Shown piece by piece: positions 24,130 to 35,660 of a stretch of 64,000 bases of DNA; position 1 is the first letter of the stretch; every line of letters starts with the position of its first letter. Origin of the DNA: Acanthochlamys bracteata (lineage: Eukaryota; Streptophyta; Magnoliopsida; Pandanales; Velloziaceae). The stretch is taken from NCBI GenBank assembly GCA_019914995.1, contig CM034128.1, positions 10,931,501 to 10,995,500 on the forward strand, read 5' to 3'. The translations under genes and the position numbers were made by a program. The notes below the pieces were generated by a model. It saw only the letters and a program-made list of their open reading frames with translations, searched no databases and was not told the origin of the DNA.

Positions 24130-26240
24130 GCCCGTATATCCAGGTACCAATAGAATTCCTCTAGCTGCAAATTTACATAATCCGTCTTGTAATGTGATGT
24201 TTAGTATAAAGAGTGGGTTTCTTAATTCTTAACGCGGTTTCTGTAATAATAGGGACTAGTTATATTTAGTGGAAGTAAAAGTGGGACAACTACGAAAATA
24301 AATAAGTACAATATTGAACGGTGATCCCGATCAGACGATTAATATTCGTAGTTAGATTCTTATCAAGGTAATCCAAATTGTTTAGGATTTTGTGATCTAT
24401 AGGGATTCTTCGAATAAAAGATTCAATCGCACGGTGCGACTGTTTTAAGATTTCTTGAATTATACAGATCGAATGATGTAGACGGTCAGATGAGGAGTCC
24501 CACTATTGGGTGGATTGTTTGTGATGGGATTCGAATTTATGTAATGCAGAGGTTTACGTACTAAGACGTGATTCCTGAGTAGATTCAGAAACTCTATATG
24601 ATTTCTAAGTTGATGAACTTTACTATATTTTATAATTTATAATGTTATTTAGTAATTTATACAAATATTCAGTAAGTAGAATAGGTATTTGTTGAAATTG
24701 GAATACCATGTTTCGGTTCAATTCAACACCACATTGTGTATGAGTCAAATCTTGTCAAGTTATTTATTTAGTTTGAGGTTCATTCATTTAAAAAAAATAG
24801 TTTGAGATTCTTTTTCTTCCCTTCAAGATTCTTCGTCAAATTTATTTCAAAGTTAATTAATAAGGGATTAGAAATTAAATGATATACAATTGGATCAACA
24901 TAAGCTTCTAATCGTAGCTTATAACTTACAGCTTTCACTTTCTTGTAATTCTATATTATCCTTTAAAATCGTTATTTTAAGGCCCATAGTTCTTCAGATG
25001 AATCTTCTTTATTAATTTAAATGTATTTAAGAACTTTACATTGTTCTTCTTCAGTACATTTTCTCGTCCGCAGATTATTAACTACTTCGCTTCACATCTT
25101 TCTCGGAGCAACCCATATACCTTTTTTTTATATAGTACCACATATAACTAACTCTTTATATAAAAAATTATTATTATTATATAACATATAAATGGTACCA
25201 CATATAATTTTTTTCTTAAACTTTTATAAATAGTAAAATAATTTATTAATGTTAAATATGTTTTATTTCCATATTATCTATCAATAATTTTGAGATAATA
25301 TTTATAAAGATTTGGGCTCACTCTTTATTAGCAATTAGTTTTTAAAAAAATCTTAAATTCGTCATATGATATTAGAGTGAGTTGAGTAGGATCGGTCCAA
25401 AATGTGGACTAAATTTAACTTGTTCATATTTATTCAGCGTTTTAATGATCCGATTTATTTTATAACAAAAATAGTTCGCCTCGTTTTATGACAGGTAGTC
25501 CGTTTTATTAAAAAAATAATTATCCGTTATATTTTAAAAATAAATAATCTATTTTATTTCAGAGCATGTCGCTTATTTTATTCAATTCATTACATGAGAC
25601 GTAATTCACGATAATTCAATTTACAAAATAAAAAAAAGCTCTACTGAAGAGCAAATATTAAAAAATACTTTAATTCTATATTATTTATTAATAATTTTAA
25701 ATTGATATTTTGAAAATTTTGAGTTTATTTTTTTTATTGATAATTAATTTTGAAAAAAATTTTAAAATCGTGACAGTTAACAATTCAATATTTTCACTCT
25801 CTAATAGTCTCGATAGACGTCTTCACGTGGAAGCTGATTTGAACTTTCCCTGTGGTTTTATGCATTCATGCATGCGATTTTAGATGTAGCAATAATGAAT
25901 CTCCAGCTACGTCTTAGCTGTTTCACATAATCAAACAGTATTTCTTTTCCCAAAAAAAATATCTGTTCTAGAAGAGAGAAGCATGTCAGCCGTGCATGCT
26001 AACGAAGAATTAAAGAGGGGAGGGTTCTGCTTTTTTTCATGAGAGAATCAAAAGCTTATCTTCATTTTCATGCTGCGTTGCGTCAACGACTCTTCTTCTT
26101 ACTACTCAATTTAGTTTCTTTAGATTTATACGAAGATTCCTTTCACTTCACTGCATGCAGCCCCCCCCCTATAATACTGTGTTCTCGTTTCTTCCTCTCG
26201 CCAGCAACACCAATATCACTAGTTCTCTTCTCTCCTCTAT
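24130..26240. other. Intergenic DNA between the divergent YSL and GASA genes
   Basis: No gene was recognised. The 24.2-24.6 kb part is mixed and may hold YSL promoter elements. The 25.2-25.8 kb part holds a diverged direct repeat with a primer-binding-site-like motif, listed separately. The last 250 bases before the GASA TATA box are CT-rich; one short frame there (26039-26245) has no recognisable content. Confidence 0.5.
25267..25790. repeat. Diverged direct repeats, possible remnant of a small LTR element
   Basis: About 115 bases at 25267-25380 (TTCCATATTATCTATCAATA onward) are repeated with divergence at 25673-25790. The first copy ends in TGATATTAGAGTGAG, which resembles TGGTATCAGAGC, the tRNA-Met primer-binding site beside plant LTRs. 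It also contains GGATTTGGGCTCACTCT-like sequence common in plant LTR ends. No coding region lies between the copies, so this would be a TRIM-type relic. Confidence 0.35.
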
Positions 26241-26248
26241 TATAAATA
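26241..26248 (+). promoter_or_regulatory. TATA box of the GASA gene
   Basis: TATAAATA lies 126 bases before the GASA start codon in a CT-rich setting, with a plausible start site about 30 bases downstream. Confidence 0.75.
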
Positions 26249-26366
26249 GCTCACCATTAGCCGAGTTTACAACACCACCTCAACAGCAAGCTTAGCTTTT
26301 ACATATACGTTTATCTAAAAGTTTTGCATAGTTCATATAGGCTTTCTAAGATAAGTTGATCAAGCA

Positions 26367-26968
26367 ATGGCTTCAACACGTTCACTGATGCTGTCTTTGG
26401 TCCTTCTCCTACTCGTTTTCGAGCTCATTGAGTCGCGTCCAGAGCTCGTTGAAGCGGATGCAGTAATTTCTATTGCTTCATTTAAATATAGTTTTCCAGA
26501 ATTTGCTAGAAGTTTTGTCTCTGTTCTGTATCTTGTCTCTGTTTTGCTACTTTCAAAAATTAGAAAATATTAGTTGTCTCTGTTGAATTCGTAAACACTA
26601 ACAACTGAGTGAATCATTCTCAGGTTATAAGTGGAGGTGGAACAGGGAGACATCTCCTTGGCCAAACATCTATAAGTAAGAAAACTAGATCAACTGAAAA
26701 AAATGTCTAACTTAATCGTATAATCTAATAATTTTCTCTAGAATATTTAGTTCCTAATCAAGTTTTCCTCGATTTTTTTGTAACAGATTGTGGATCTGAA
26801 TGTCTTAGGAGGTGCCAACTTTCATCAAGGCCTAACCTCTGCAAGAGGGCTTGCGGAACCTGCTGTGCACGTTGCAGCTGTGTGCCGCCGGGGACTTCCG
26901 GCAACTACGAATACTGCCCTTGCTATGCTACCATGACGACTCACGACGGCGTGAGGAAGTGCCCATAA
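26367..26968 (+). CDS. GASA/snakin cysteine-rich peptide (gibberellin-regulated family)
   Basis: Three exons, 26367-26462, 26624-26675 and 26787-26968, give 109 residues. The N-terminus is a clear signal peptide (SLMLSLVLLLLVFELIESRP). A short variable region containing GRHLLGQTS follows. The C-terminal GASA domain of about 60 residues has all 12 cysteines in the standard spacing, starting CGSECLRRC and including CKRACGTCCARCSCVPPGTS, and ends in RKCP. These secreted peptides act in hormone-linked growth control or as antimicrobials; which one applies here cannot be told. The gene has its own TATA box, and an AATAAA-like signal lies near 27,170. It resembles the snakin-2/GASA1-type members most. 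Confidence 0.95.
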
Positions 26969-27334
26969 ACCAATCATCAGAATCCACAAAACAACGAAGA
27001 TCTACCTATTAGCCTGTAGGAAGATATGTCTACTAGTGTTAAAAAGTCAGTTTATTTCATGTGTTCATGATCATGTTCTGTTCTTTCTCGGGTTGTTATT
27101 CTGTTTGTGAATAGAATGTAGAAAATTAGCGTGAGAATGTAATAACGTATAAGATAGATACGTCAGTTTGAATAAAGGTGTGTTTTTTGAATAATATAAA
27201 TTATTAAAAAATTGAATTACTGTCTTATCGAGAGGTGAGCTAGTATAATTTGAACGTAATTTAATTTTATATAAAAATAATAAATTAAAAGAATTTCTCC
27301 AACGTTGACAAGTCAAATTCGTATCCCAAAACCA
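26969..27334. other. GASA 3' UTR and spacer
   Basis: About 210 bases of 3' UTR with an AATAAA-type signal near 27,170, then A+T-rich spacer up to the acyl-activating-enzyme relic. No gene was seen. Confidence 0.5.
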
Positions 27335-28376
27335 CGAGCCAATTGCTGAGCTTACCTACAAGAAACTGCTTGATTTGGGAAATCCAAATTTCAATTGTGT
27401 TAGACCGAGGAATAAATGCCACCGATGGTTTTGGACTACATATCAGGAACAACGTCGGCACCGAAGGGAGTTATTCACTGTCACGGGGGATTGTTCATGA
27501 TTTCACAATCGATTCGATGATCGATTGGTCTGTACCAAATCAGCCCGCTTATCTCTGAGCTCTTCCAAATGTTTAATGCAAATGGTCGGAGTTTTCCTCG
27601 GGTCATCGCTGCTACCGGAGGGACCAATGTTTGCCTACGCCGCTTCGATGCTCGAGTCGTTTACACTGCAATTGAAACTCATAAAGTCTCACCCATCTCT
27701 GTTGCTCCCCCGTCGTTCTTAACATGCTCGCCAACGCACAAACACATGAACGCCGCCCGCTTCCCGGACAAGTCCGCGTTCTCACACCGGTGCTCCGCCG
27801 CCTTCTGCAGTCCTCCATCGTGCGGAGGCTCTTGGTTTCAATATCAGTCATGGTTACGGATTAACTGAAACAGGAGGTCTAGTTGTTTCCTGCGTGTGGA
27901 AACGTGAGTGGAACGTGTTCCCCGTGCACAGCGTGCTCAGCTTAAAGCAAGGCAAGTCGTTCGAACACTATGCATGGCCGAGATGGACGTAATCAACCCG
28001 AAAACATTTGAAAGCGTTCGCCGAGATGGGAACACGTTAGGCGAAGTAGTTCTTCGTGGCGGAAGCGTTATGTTGGTAGCCCGATGGTGAATGAAGCGGC
28101 GGTGGTAGCACGGCCAGACGAGTACTGGGGTGAGACACCGTGTGCTTTTATTAGCTTAAAGCACAGAAGCGGCAGTGCCGGCGAAGGAGGAACGGTGTTG
28201 GAGGTGCATATTATTCAGTATTGCAGAGAGAAGGTGCCGCATTACATGGTACCTAAGACGGTTGTGTTCAAAGACGAGTTGCCGAAAACTTCAACGGGGA
28301 AGATTCAGAAATACGCACCAAGGGAAATTGCTAATAAGATGGGCCCAGCGTCAAATCTCAGGCCCATAAAAGCCTA
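27335..28376 (+). pseudogene. Acyl-activating enzyme relic (AAE1-like, AMP-binding family)
   Basis: Pieces of an adenylate-forming acyl-CoA ligase lie in order but in different frames. These are a LIDWSVP-like block (DSMIDWSVPNQPAYL), [70 protein letters not shown] and [19 protein letters not shown]. The Trp after PAYL is a TGA stop, and several single-base shifts separate the blocks. About 65 residues are missing near 28,085, between the hinge region and NEAAVV, which would remove part of the catalytic C-terminal domain. The N-terminal third is absent. It is therefore a truncated nonfunctional copy. The last 97 codons form an open frame, but nothing suggests separate use. Confidence 0.88.
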
Positions 28377-28733
28377 ATAGCCGCTTGTAAATTGTAATAC
28401 AGTAGATTAATTAAATTACTAGATTGCTTATATTGATCGTTTGATTGGTTGATTGAAATATATAAATCTAGTCAACCGTTCTTATCAGAAAGACTCGAAC
28501 AGAGAGCCGATTTGTCATATTCCGAAAGATCTCTACTATGAAATTAATTATTAATGGCCTGAATGTGAAAAATAAAATCTTGTTATACAGTTGGTATCAG
28601 AATATTTCACGGATCACATTAACATACTTTAATGGAGAAACTTTTGCGACATGAAATTTCAGGTCCACCGTTAGTGTTGGTTATGCCGCTAGTTCCGGCG
28701 GTTCATTACAAACCCAACACAAACTCTGCTCTC
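28377..28733. other. Spacer upstream of the glutamine synthetase locus
   Basis: No gene was seen. A short TTGGTATCAGA at about 28,591 resembles an LTR primer-binding site, but no LTR could be recognised beside it. Confidence 0.4.
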
Positions 28734-28739
28734 TATAAG
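28734..28739 (+). promoter_or_regulatory. Possible TATA box of the glutamine synthetase locus
   Basis: TATAAG lies 100 bases before the ATG and is followed by a CT-rich stretch, so the locus may still have a promoter. It is weaker than the other TATA boxes in the window. Confidence 0.35.
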
Positions 28740-28833
28740 TACTCCCCTTCTCTGTTTTCGTTCTCCGCTTCTCTGTTTGTTTTATTTCCTCACTTCTATA
28801 ATAATAATAGAATAGGTAAGTTGCAGAACGATC

Positions 28834-31800
28834 ATGTCTCTCCTCAACGATCTCATTTCTCTTGATATCTCTGACACCACTGAGAAAATCATCGCTGAAT
28901 ACATATGGTATTTTCGATCTCAAATCTAATATATGTTGTTCAACTCTTGTTTGATTATTGAAATAGATTTTAGATCAGTGTTGTTGATGAATCTTTATGT
29001 GTGTTTGTTGATTCAGGATTGGTGGATCAGGCATGGACATGAGAAGCAAAGCCAGAGTCAGTAGTCTTCTCTTTTTTTTTTTTATAAAAATTTCTTGATG
29101 ATTTGCGTTGTTTCATTGTTGTTTTAGATTTTTATGATTTTCAAGTTAATCGTGTTGTGATCGGTGTTTTGTTTGATTTTGATAGACTTAACCGGGACCG
29201 GTGTCGGACCCAAGTAAGTTGCCGAAGTGGAACTACGATGGATCGAGCACTGACCAAGCACCTGGTGATGACAGTGAAGTTATTCTATAGTGAGCCAACA
29301 TCGTTTGATATCTGTTTCATTGTTCTATAGTTTCTGTAAATTTCAAGATCAGAGATCTGTTTTGTATGCCACAACAATGATTCTGGTTTTTTACAATGCA
29401 GTCCTCAGGCTATTTTCAAGGATCCCTTCAGGAGGGGAAACAACATTTTGGTAAACATAATATAATTTGGATCCTATAGCTTACCTTTGTGTTTTAACGT
29501 TTGTTTAGGTGTTATTATATGCAAGTTAGCTGATGTAGGGGTGTTATGGACATTTAGGTCATGTGTGATGCTTACACGCCTGCTGGAGATCCCATCCCCA
29601 CTAGCAAGAGATACAACGCCAAGAAGATCTTCAGCCATCCTGATGTAGTTGCTGAGGAGCCATGGTAATCATCTGCCGGTCTGATGATTTTATTTCTATA
29701 TAATATGTTGCAAAAATGAAATAATAGCGATGCTTTTTCAAAGTTGACAGCATATGTTAAGATAATGCTAACTTTTTCTCTCTGTTTGGACTTGAAGGAT
29801 GATGTCAATAGTCATTAAGTGCACTTCTTGACATATATATACAGTAAGACTCTTTGTTGTTGTCCTATGTCATCAAGGTCGCTTTCCTTGAGAAGTAGAC
29901 ATAATTGTACATAGCTGAGTTGGAAATGGGAAGTGAAGCATTGACTTCATGTTTTTATTGACTTCTCTTATCTCTATTGTGTCAGCATTTGTTGATTCCT
30001 CAGTTGTGATTGCCATCATCCTAAGTACTTGATGATATATTTGGTTTCTTATGGTCAGTTTACCTACATTTCTAATGTACTTTTGACTTTCAACGTTAAC
30101 TACAGATTATGTAAACAACTTTAAATTTTGATAGGTGCAATAGATTCAACCCCTTGTATGAACAGATGTGATTTACAACCATAAAAGTAAACGACACTTC
30201 TTACAAAAATTAAGATATTTGGTTACACCCTTTTATTATAAAGTTGCTAAATCGGAGGTTATGGCTTCTTAGAAAGCACAGTATCATAGTAGGAACTTCC
30301 CTCGTGATATGAACCTTTGAAACAGAAATACCAAACAGCATTCAGTTATGCTCAGCTCACATTCTCCAAGTATCGTTAGCTCCTTTGTGAGGATGTTGTC
30401 TATTACCTTATGTGCCAGATCTCTAATATACACTTCCTTTTCAGATTGGGATGCGACAGTGAATCATAAAATTGAGACTTCAACTTTGCTAATCGTAATT
30501 CACTTTACTGTCATTTGATGCTGTAGCAATGAACTTTAACCAGATTAGTCAACAAAATTTATCCTGCAGGAATTTGACTGGATTTCACTGCTCTTGCCAG
30601 GTATGGGATTGAGCAGGAATACACCCTCCTCCAGAAGGATGTTCACTGGCCTCTAGGATGGCCAGTTGGTGGCTACCCTGGACCACAGGTTTTCAGTTCT
30701 TAACCCAACTATGACCTTTGCTAATTTGTTAAATGGTTGTGGCTGCAAACTTATCATCTTTTTTAGTACTATTTGATCTCCTCTTTCTGTGTGTTATGTG
30801 CGGTTATATATAAGCATTCACTGACGAGGCTTCTTAGTTCCTGATGTATAGATAAGATCTCTAATGCTAGTTTGTGCCACTAGTGCAATTAATAAACTCA
30901 CTGTTAGGTGGCATGCATATTCATTTTCTGATTTTCCCTTGATTTCTGAATTCCAATCTACTTGGGGCTGCATTCTCAGCAATGCTGCAAAAGCAATATG
31001 CGTTCATGACTGAACTTACTCAAATATTTTATCAACTCAACAAGCAGATATTTTATAAATGAAAATATACAGTAATGTGTAATAAGATTTCATGTGGCTC
31101 ATATTTTGCAGTTCATATTTGGGATATGATCCTTATGGGTAGATTAATTTACACTACTAAGTCAGATTAACTAAGATATAGAGTATTGTTAAAACGGAAT
31201 CGATTTTATCAATTCTAAGATGGACTGTAGAATTTCGTAGCCACTTTGTTTTATTGACTGAAGTGTTACTTCTTTTGGACTTACATATGCTTATTGTGTG
31301 TACTCAGGGTCTATACTATTGTGGTGTTGGAGCTGACAAGGCCTTTGGTCGAGATATTGTGGATGCACATTATAAGGCTCGTCTTTATGCTGGTATCAGT
31401 GTGAGTGGTATAAATGGAGAAGTTATGCCTGGGCAGGTACTTGTTTGCTTGTACGTTTTTCCTGTGATTGTTATTTACACATGTAATTTATGTCTTACCA
31501 CCTTATGGTTGATATAGTGGGAGTTTCAAGTTGGTCCTGTTACTGAAATTTCTGCAGGTCATCAATTATGGGTTGCTCGATATATCCTCGAGGTAATTTC
31601 TTAGTTATAAAGATGTAACGCTTGTGGTTTATAGTTATCTACGTCTAGCCCTTACCTTTTTCTCCGTCAAATCCAGAGGATAACAGAGATTGCTGGAGTT
31701 GTTCTTTCATTGGACCCTAAGCCCATCCAGGTTCTATTTCTGATTGCTATTATTACTGATCATATCTGTCATCAAGTATGTTATTTCTGTCCAAGACTTG

Positions 31801-32582
31801 GTCGATTTACATCATAGATAACTCGCACTTAACCTTTTTAAAGCATCTGTTTCTTCAGCCTACCTTGTAATTTTGTTACATATGTTCGCAGGGTGATTGG
31901 AATGGTGCCGGCGCACACACTAACTACAGGTGATTTGCTAGTTTATATATTTATGGCAGCCATCTGAACTTCTATTGTCAAACTAATTGTGACCTTGTTT
32001 CTTACAGCACCAAGTCTAATGAGAAATGATGGAGGCATTGACGTCATTAACAAAGCGATAGAAAAGCTTGGTCTACGTCACAAGGAACACATTTCTGCAT
32101 ACGGCAAGGGTAATGAGAGAAGATTAACTGGTCGTCATGAAACTGCTGACATCAACAAATTTTCATGGGTAAAAACTCTTGTTCAAAGCTACTTTGCGAA
32201 CTCATAAATGTTATTAACTTCCCGAGACCATGAATTTACCAAGCACCTATTTGTTTTAAGCGTGTTCCCTTCACTGCTGGATACACTAGTAGAGAACATT
32301 CTTCATGTTTAACCATTCTTTACAGGGTGTTGCAAACCGTGGGGCTTCTGTTCGTGTAGGCCGTGACACTGAGAAGTCTGGCAAAGGTTATTCCTTCCTA
32401 CCACAACCTTCCTGTTGTTCCTTGCACAGAGTTGGTGTTGCTGTTGCAACTATGTTAAAACTCTAATATTTTCATTTTCGTTAATTCTAGGTTACTTTGA
32501 GGACAGAAGGCCGGCATCTAACATGGACCCGTATGTTGTCACCTCGATGATTGCTGAGACAACTATCCTATGGAAGCCATGA
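28834..32582 (+). pseudogene. Cytosolic glutamine synthetase (GS1), disrupted 13-exon copy
   Basis: Thirteen exons match plant GS1 end to end: 28834-28907, 29017-29056, 29186-29289, 29402-29450, 29558-29664, 30601-30688, 31308-31436, 31518-31592, 31677-31730, 31892-31929, 32008-32168, 32326-32386 and 32491-32582. GS1 joins ammonia to glutamate using ATP. Family blocks are clear ([75 protein letters not shown]). Two defects stop a full product. Codon 40 is TAA (29189-29191) where Leu TTA is expected in SKARTLPGP. One extra A at 32018/32019 shifts frame in exon 11 before MRNDGG. Conserved positions are also altered (GPYYC reads GLYYC; ISAGDEVW reads ISAGHQLW). Introns and splice sites are intact, so this is a decayed genomic copy, not a retrocopy; sequence error could explain the insertion but less easily the nonsense change. 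Confidence 0.87.
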
Positions 32583-33218
32583 TTCTTACTTAAACGACCC
32601 AACAGTTTCTGAGTTTTCCAGTAGTTTAGGAAGAACTGTTCTTAAAACTTGGGGTCGGTTTCATGTTGGCCATTATGTATTCATGTGTGTTTATTCTTAT
32701 TTGAGTAATAAATGAAAAAGGAACTATCTTTGTTCCCGTTTCATATTTTACTTTAAATTGTTGGATGAAGCAATTGCCGCAACTCGCAAGTTTTTGGAGT
32801 GCGACTTGAACTGTGTTGTCTCGCTAAACAAGGAAGGGATGCAATTATTAGTACGACTCCGAGAAATACCTTTGCAAAAGCTGGTTGTTTTGATTACGTT
32901 TGATGAGTCCTCTTGATGCATATATAGTATATAACAATCTTAAAATTCATAATAACAACTTCGAAATCTCTCATTGTGTGTGCAGCTACGATTTTGAACA
33001 ACACTAATTTCTAATGCTCTATTTAATTTCTCATTTTTTAATAAATATTTTATAGAATATACTTGAATTTTTTTTAAATATAGAAAATCTATACGTTTTA
33101 AAATATTATTATTATTTTTTAAAATAAAAAATAAAATTTATTTTATAAACACTCAAAAAAACGCGCGGAGTAAGAGGAGCATAAATACAAAAATAATTTA
33201 CTACTACTAGTCTACTAC
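32583..33218. other. Glutamine synthetase 3' UTR and spacer
   Basis: The 3' UTR has an AATAAA-type signal near 32,706. It is followed by spacer with an A+T-rich segment (about 33,018-33,175) ending in AAACACTCAAAAAAACGCGC, which may be another copy of the dispersed element. The 3' end of the minus-strand LEA2-type gene adjoins at 33219. Confidence 0.45.
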
Positions 33219-34135
33219 TTAACTTTCATTAATATCACCACTATCAGAAGCATCATCACCTTCACCATATTTCTTTAACTTTGTTTTCCCTCTTTCCTTA
33301 CTGAACTGCAGAGTCATGGCTCCAAACTCTGTCTCAACAACAACGCTTCCCTTCATCGTATACACCGCCGCTTTCCCTCTGCCCTTAATCAAATCCCATA
33401 TCGCTGACCCTAATTCTTTCGCCTTCATTCTCACCGGTACCTCAACAACAACGCTCGATTTCTTCCCAATCTTCACCGCCTCTGTTTCTGTCTTTTCAAT
33501 CTTTTCTCGCTAATCTTTACATCCGCAATCCAGAATTCGTACTCCAATGTTTTGATTGCAATCTCGAACTCGTTCTTGTTGTGTACTAGGAGGTGAAGCA
33601 TAGCGCTGGTTTCTTCCAACGAGAATTTCTGAAATTTGATTCTTTTTAGATCGATATCCGGATTCATCGGTACCGGGATTTCACCGAATTTTTCAACCAC
33701 AAGAATTACTTTGCCGGACAATCGGGTTTCAAAGACGAGCTCGGCAATTATTTTGAAGGGAATAACACTTTTCCCATGTTCGATTTCATCGTAGGTGATA
33801 AAGATTGGAACTTTGAAGGTTTCAGACCTGTGGGAATGGATTATGCTTGAACCCGTAATCTCGCCTGAGACAAGTTTGTTGCCTTCGCTTTCGATCGAGT
33901 ACCGGATTTCACAGAGTAGGATGGACATGGGGTTAGGATTTGCGACGGCTATATCAACGGTAACTTCGGCGTGATTGTGGTCGACGGACGAAACGTGGAC
34001 GGCTGAGATGTCGGCGGTAGGTTTGCCGAAGGTTATAGCTTCTTCATTCTTCTCCCCGACGTCATGAATGAAGTTCTTCACCTTCTTCCGGAACGTTTTT
34101 GTGTCTTCTGCGTTTGATTTCTCCGGCGACGCCAT
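33219..34135 (-). pseudogene. LEA2-type desiccation-related protein gene with a frameshift
   Basis: An ATG-started frame (34135-33473, 220 residues) and a second frame (33476-33219) together match one protein of the LEA14/WHy-domain class, like At2g44060 (about 325 residues). The first gives the basic N-terminus (KKVKNFIHDVGEK), the first WHy domain (FGKPTADISAVHV, VANPNPMSI) and the start of the second (FGEIPVPMNPDIDLKRIKF, LEYEFWIADVKIS). The second carries ELGSAIWDLIKGRG, EFGAMTLQFSKE and the acidic tail. The break lies at about 33505-33508, where one base appears to be missing after the codons for VKIS; the other frame then reads EKIEKTETEA. No splice signals would bridge it. As given, the protein lacks most of its second domain. 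A sequencing indel remains possible. Confidence 0.8.
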
Positions 34136-34351
34136 TGACCATTTGAAATTTGTTGGTTGCGAGACGTATGAACTACATTACGTGCATGCACGTACGTACA
34201 TGCATGGTTTTTTGTTTGGTTAACTAAAAGAAGAGAAGAGAAGATGGAATAATGGTGGACGATGAAACGGGAGAGACGCCGTAGTGAATGGAGCCATGCA
34301 ACAATCTACAGTAGTATTAATACCGGAGCTTCTAGGATATAAATTAATATG

Positions 34352-34549
34352 GAGAGCGTTTGAAGCAATTTTAAAATGAAAAATATTTTTATTTTTTAAA
34401 TAAATTTATTTTTTTATTAAATAAATAATAACAAATTTATTATGTAGAATTTTTTTATATTTTAAAAATTTTTAAATAAATTTTTAAAAATTTAAAAAAA
34501 TATATTTAAAAATATATATAAAAATAAAATATTTTAAGAACGCTTTTCA
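34352..34549. repeat. A+T-rich inverted-end element (copy 6)
   Basis: The left end GAGCGTTTGAAGCAATTTTA is matched in inverse by the right end TTTTAAGAACGCTTTTCAAG, with an almost pure A+T core. It lies upstream of the LEA2-type gene. Confidence 0.6.
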
Positions 34550-34759
34550 AGTATGCCCTTCCGTCGCTAGCTTTTAGATTGTTGCTTTTTTGTTTGTTGT
34601 TCGTTTTCTTTTTTAACGAATAGATTGTAGCTATTTATAAAGGTTGAAATATTCCTTATCGAAGCTATAACAATACTGACGAGCAAAATGCATGATGCAT
34701 ATGCTTCTTTCTTTTGTTTTCTCTTTTAAATTTTTTTAATGAATTACGCGACACATGTA

Positions 34760-35001
34760 GGCATGTTTCGGATTACATTTCTTCAACGATATTTTTTAAT
34801 TTTTAATTTTTTAATATATTTTATAAGTATTTAAAAAATTTATTTAAAAATTTAGAAAATATAAAAAAATTCTACATAATAAAAAATTTTAATTATATAT
34901 TTTTATTTTTTTTTTAAAATAAAAATAAAACTATTTTTAAAAATAAAAAAAATATTTTTTATTTTAACAAAAAAATTAGTTTATAAACACTTCCAGACAT
35001 G
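34760..35001. repeat. A+T-rich inverted-end element (copy 7)
   Basis: The left end GGCATGTTTCGGATTACAT and the right end ATAAACACTTCCAGACATG are imperfect inverted repeats. The core has many runs of four to nine A or T. Confidence 0.5.
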
Positions 35002-35481
35002 TAGAGACTACCATCGCATTGGCCGGCCGCGTTATAAAAAAATAGTTTTGTAATTTATATTCTTTAATAAAATTTTAATAATTTTTTACAGATTTTATTA
35101 AAATTATAAAAAATTTATATATTATTTATTATTATTATTTTAGATAAAAAATATAACTTATTTTTAAAATTAAAAAAGTAGTTTTTAAAAGTTTTTTCAA
35201 ACAACTCCAAATTGCTTTAGATGATAAAGAATTTGAAGTGATGTTTGTTCATAATTAACGATTGATCCTCCAGCATAACGTTAAATTCTTTAAACGTTCT
35301 TCTACATACAAGAATAAAAAGTTAAACCTAGAGAACAGCACCAGATTTGCCGCAGAAATTTCCACTACAATGTTGAAGAACAATGAACTCTTGGGAAAAA
35401 CAATCTGACTTTCAGAACTTGCACTATTACAAATCACATCTTTATCAACTAAGCTAAATTATTAGTATAAGCTAAAAATTA

Positions 35482-35660
35482 GTCGGTAAATATACTTACC
35501 GATTGAAATTTTGACAGTCGACAGTTTGTTAGCAAGAAGCGGTCCGTAACTGACTTACCGGTCGTTTTAGTGATTTGTCTGCAAACCGCATCAATTTACC
35601 GACTGCGCTTTAGCAGTCGCTAAAGTATATGAAGCTTGAAACTGATAGGTAAATGTATAT
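35482..35660. repeat. Segment with repeated TTACCGAC-type motifs in both orientations
   Basis: Copies include GTCGGTAAATA, CTTACCGATT, ACTTACCGGTCG and ATTTACCGACTG, plus a small palindrome GACTGC..GCAGTC. Dense short repeats in both orientations are typical of subterminal regions of CACTA-type DNA transposons, but no transposase or terminal CACTA was found. A similar motif pair occurs near 62,905-62,935. Confidence 0.35.

Noticed and set aside
28585-28605. TTGGTATCAGA, primer-binding-site-like
   Set aside because: No LTR or retroelement sequence could be recognised on either side.
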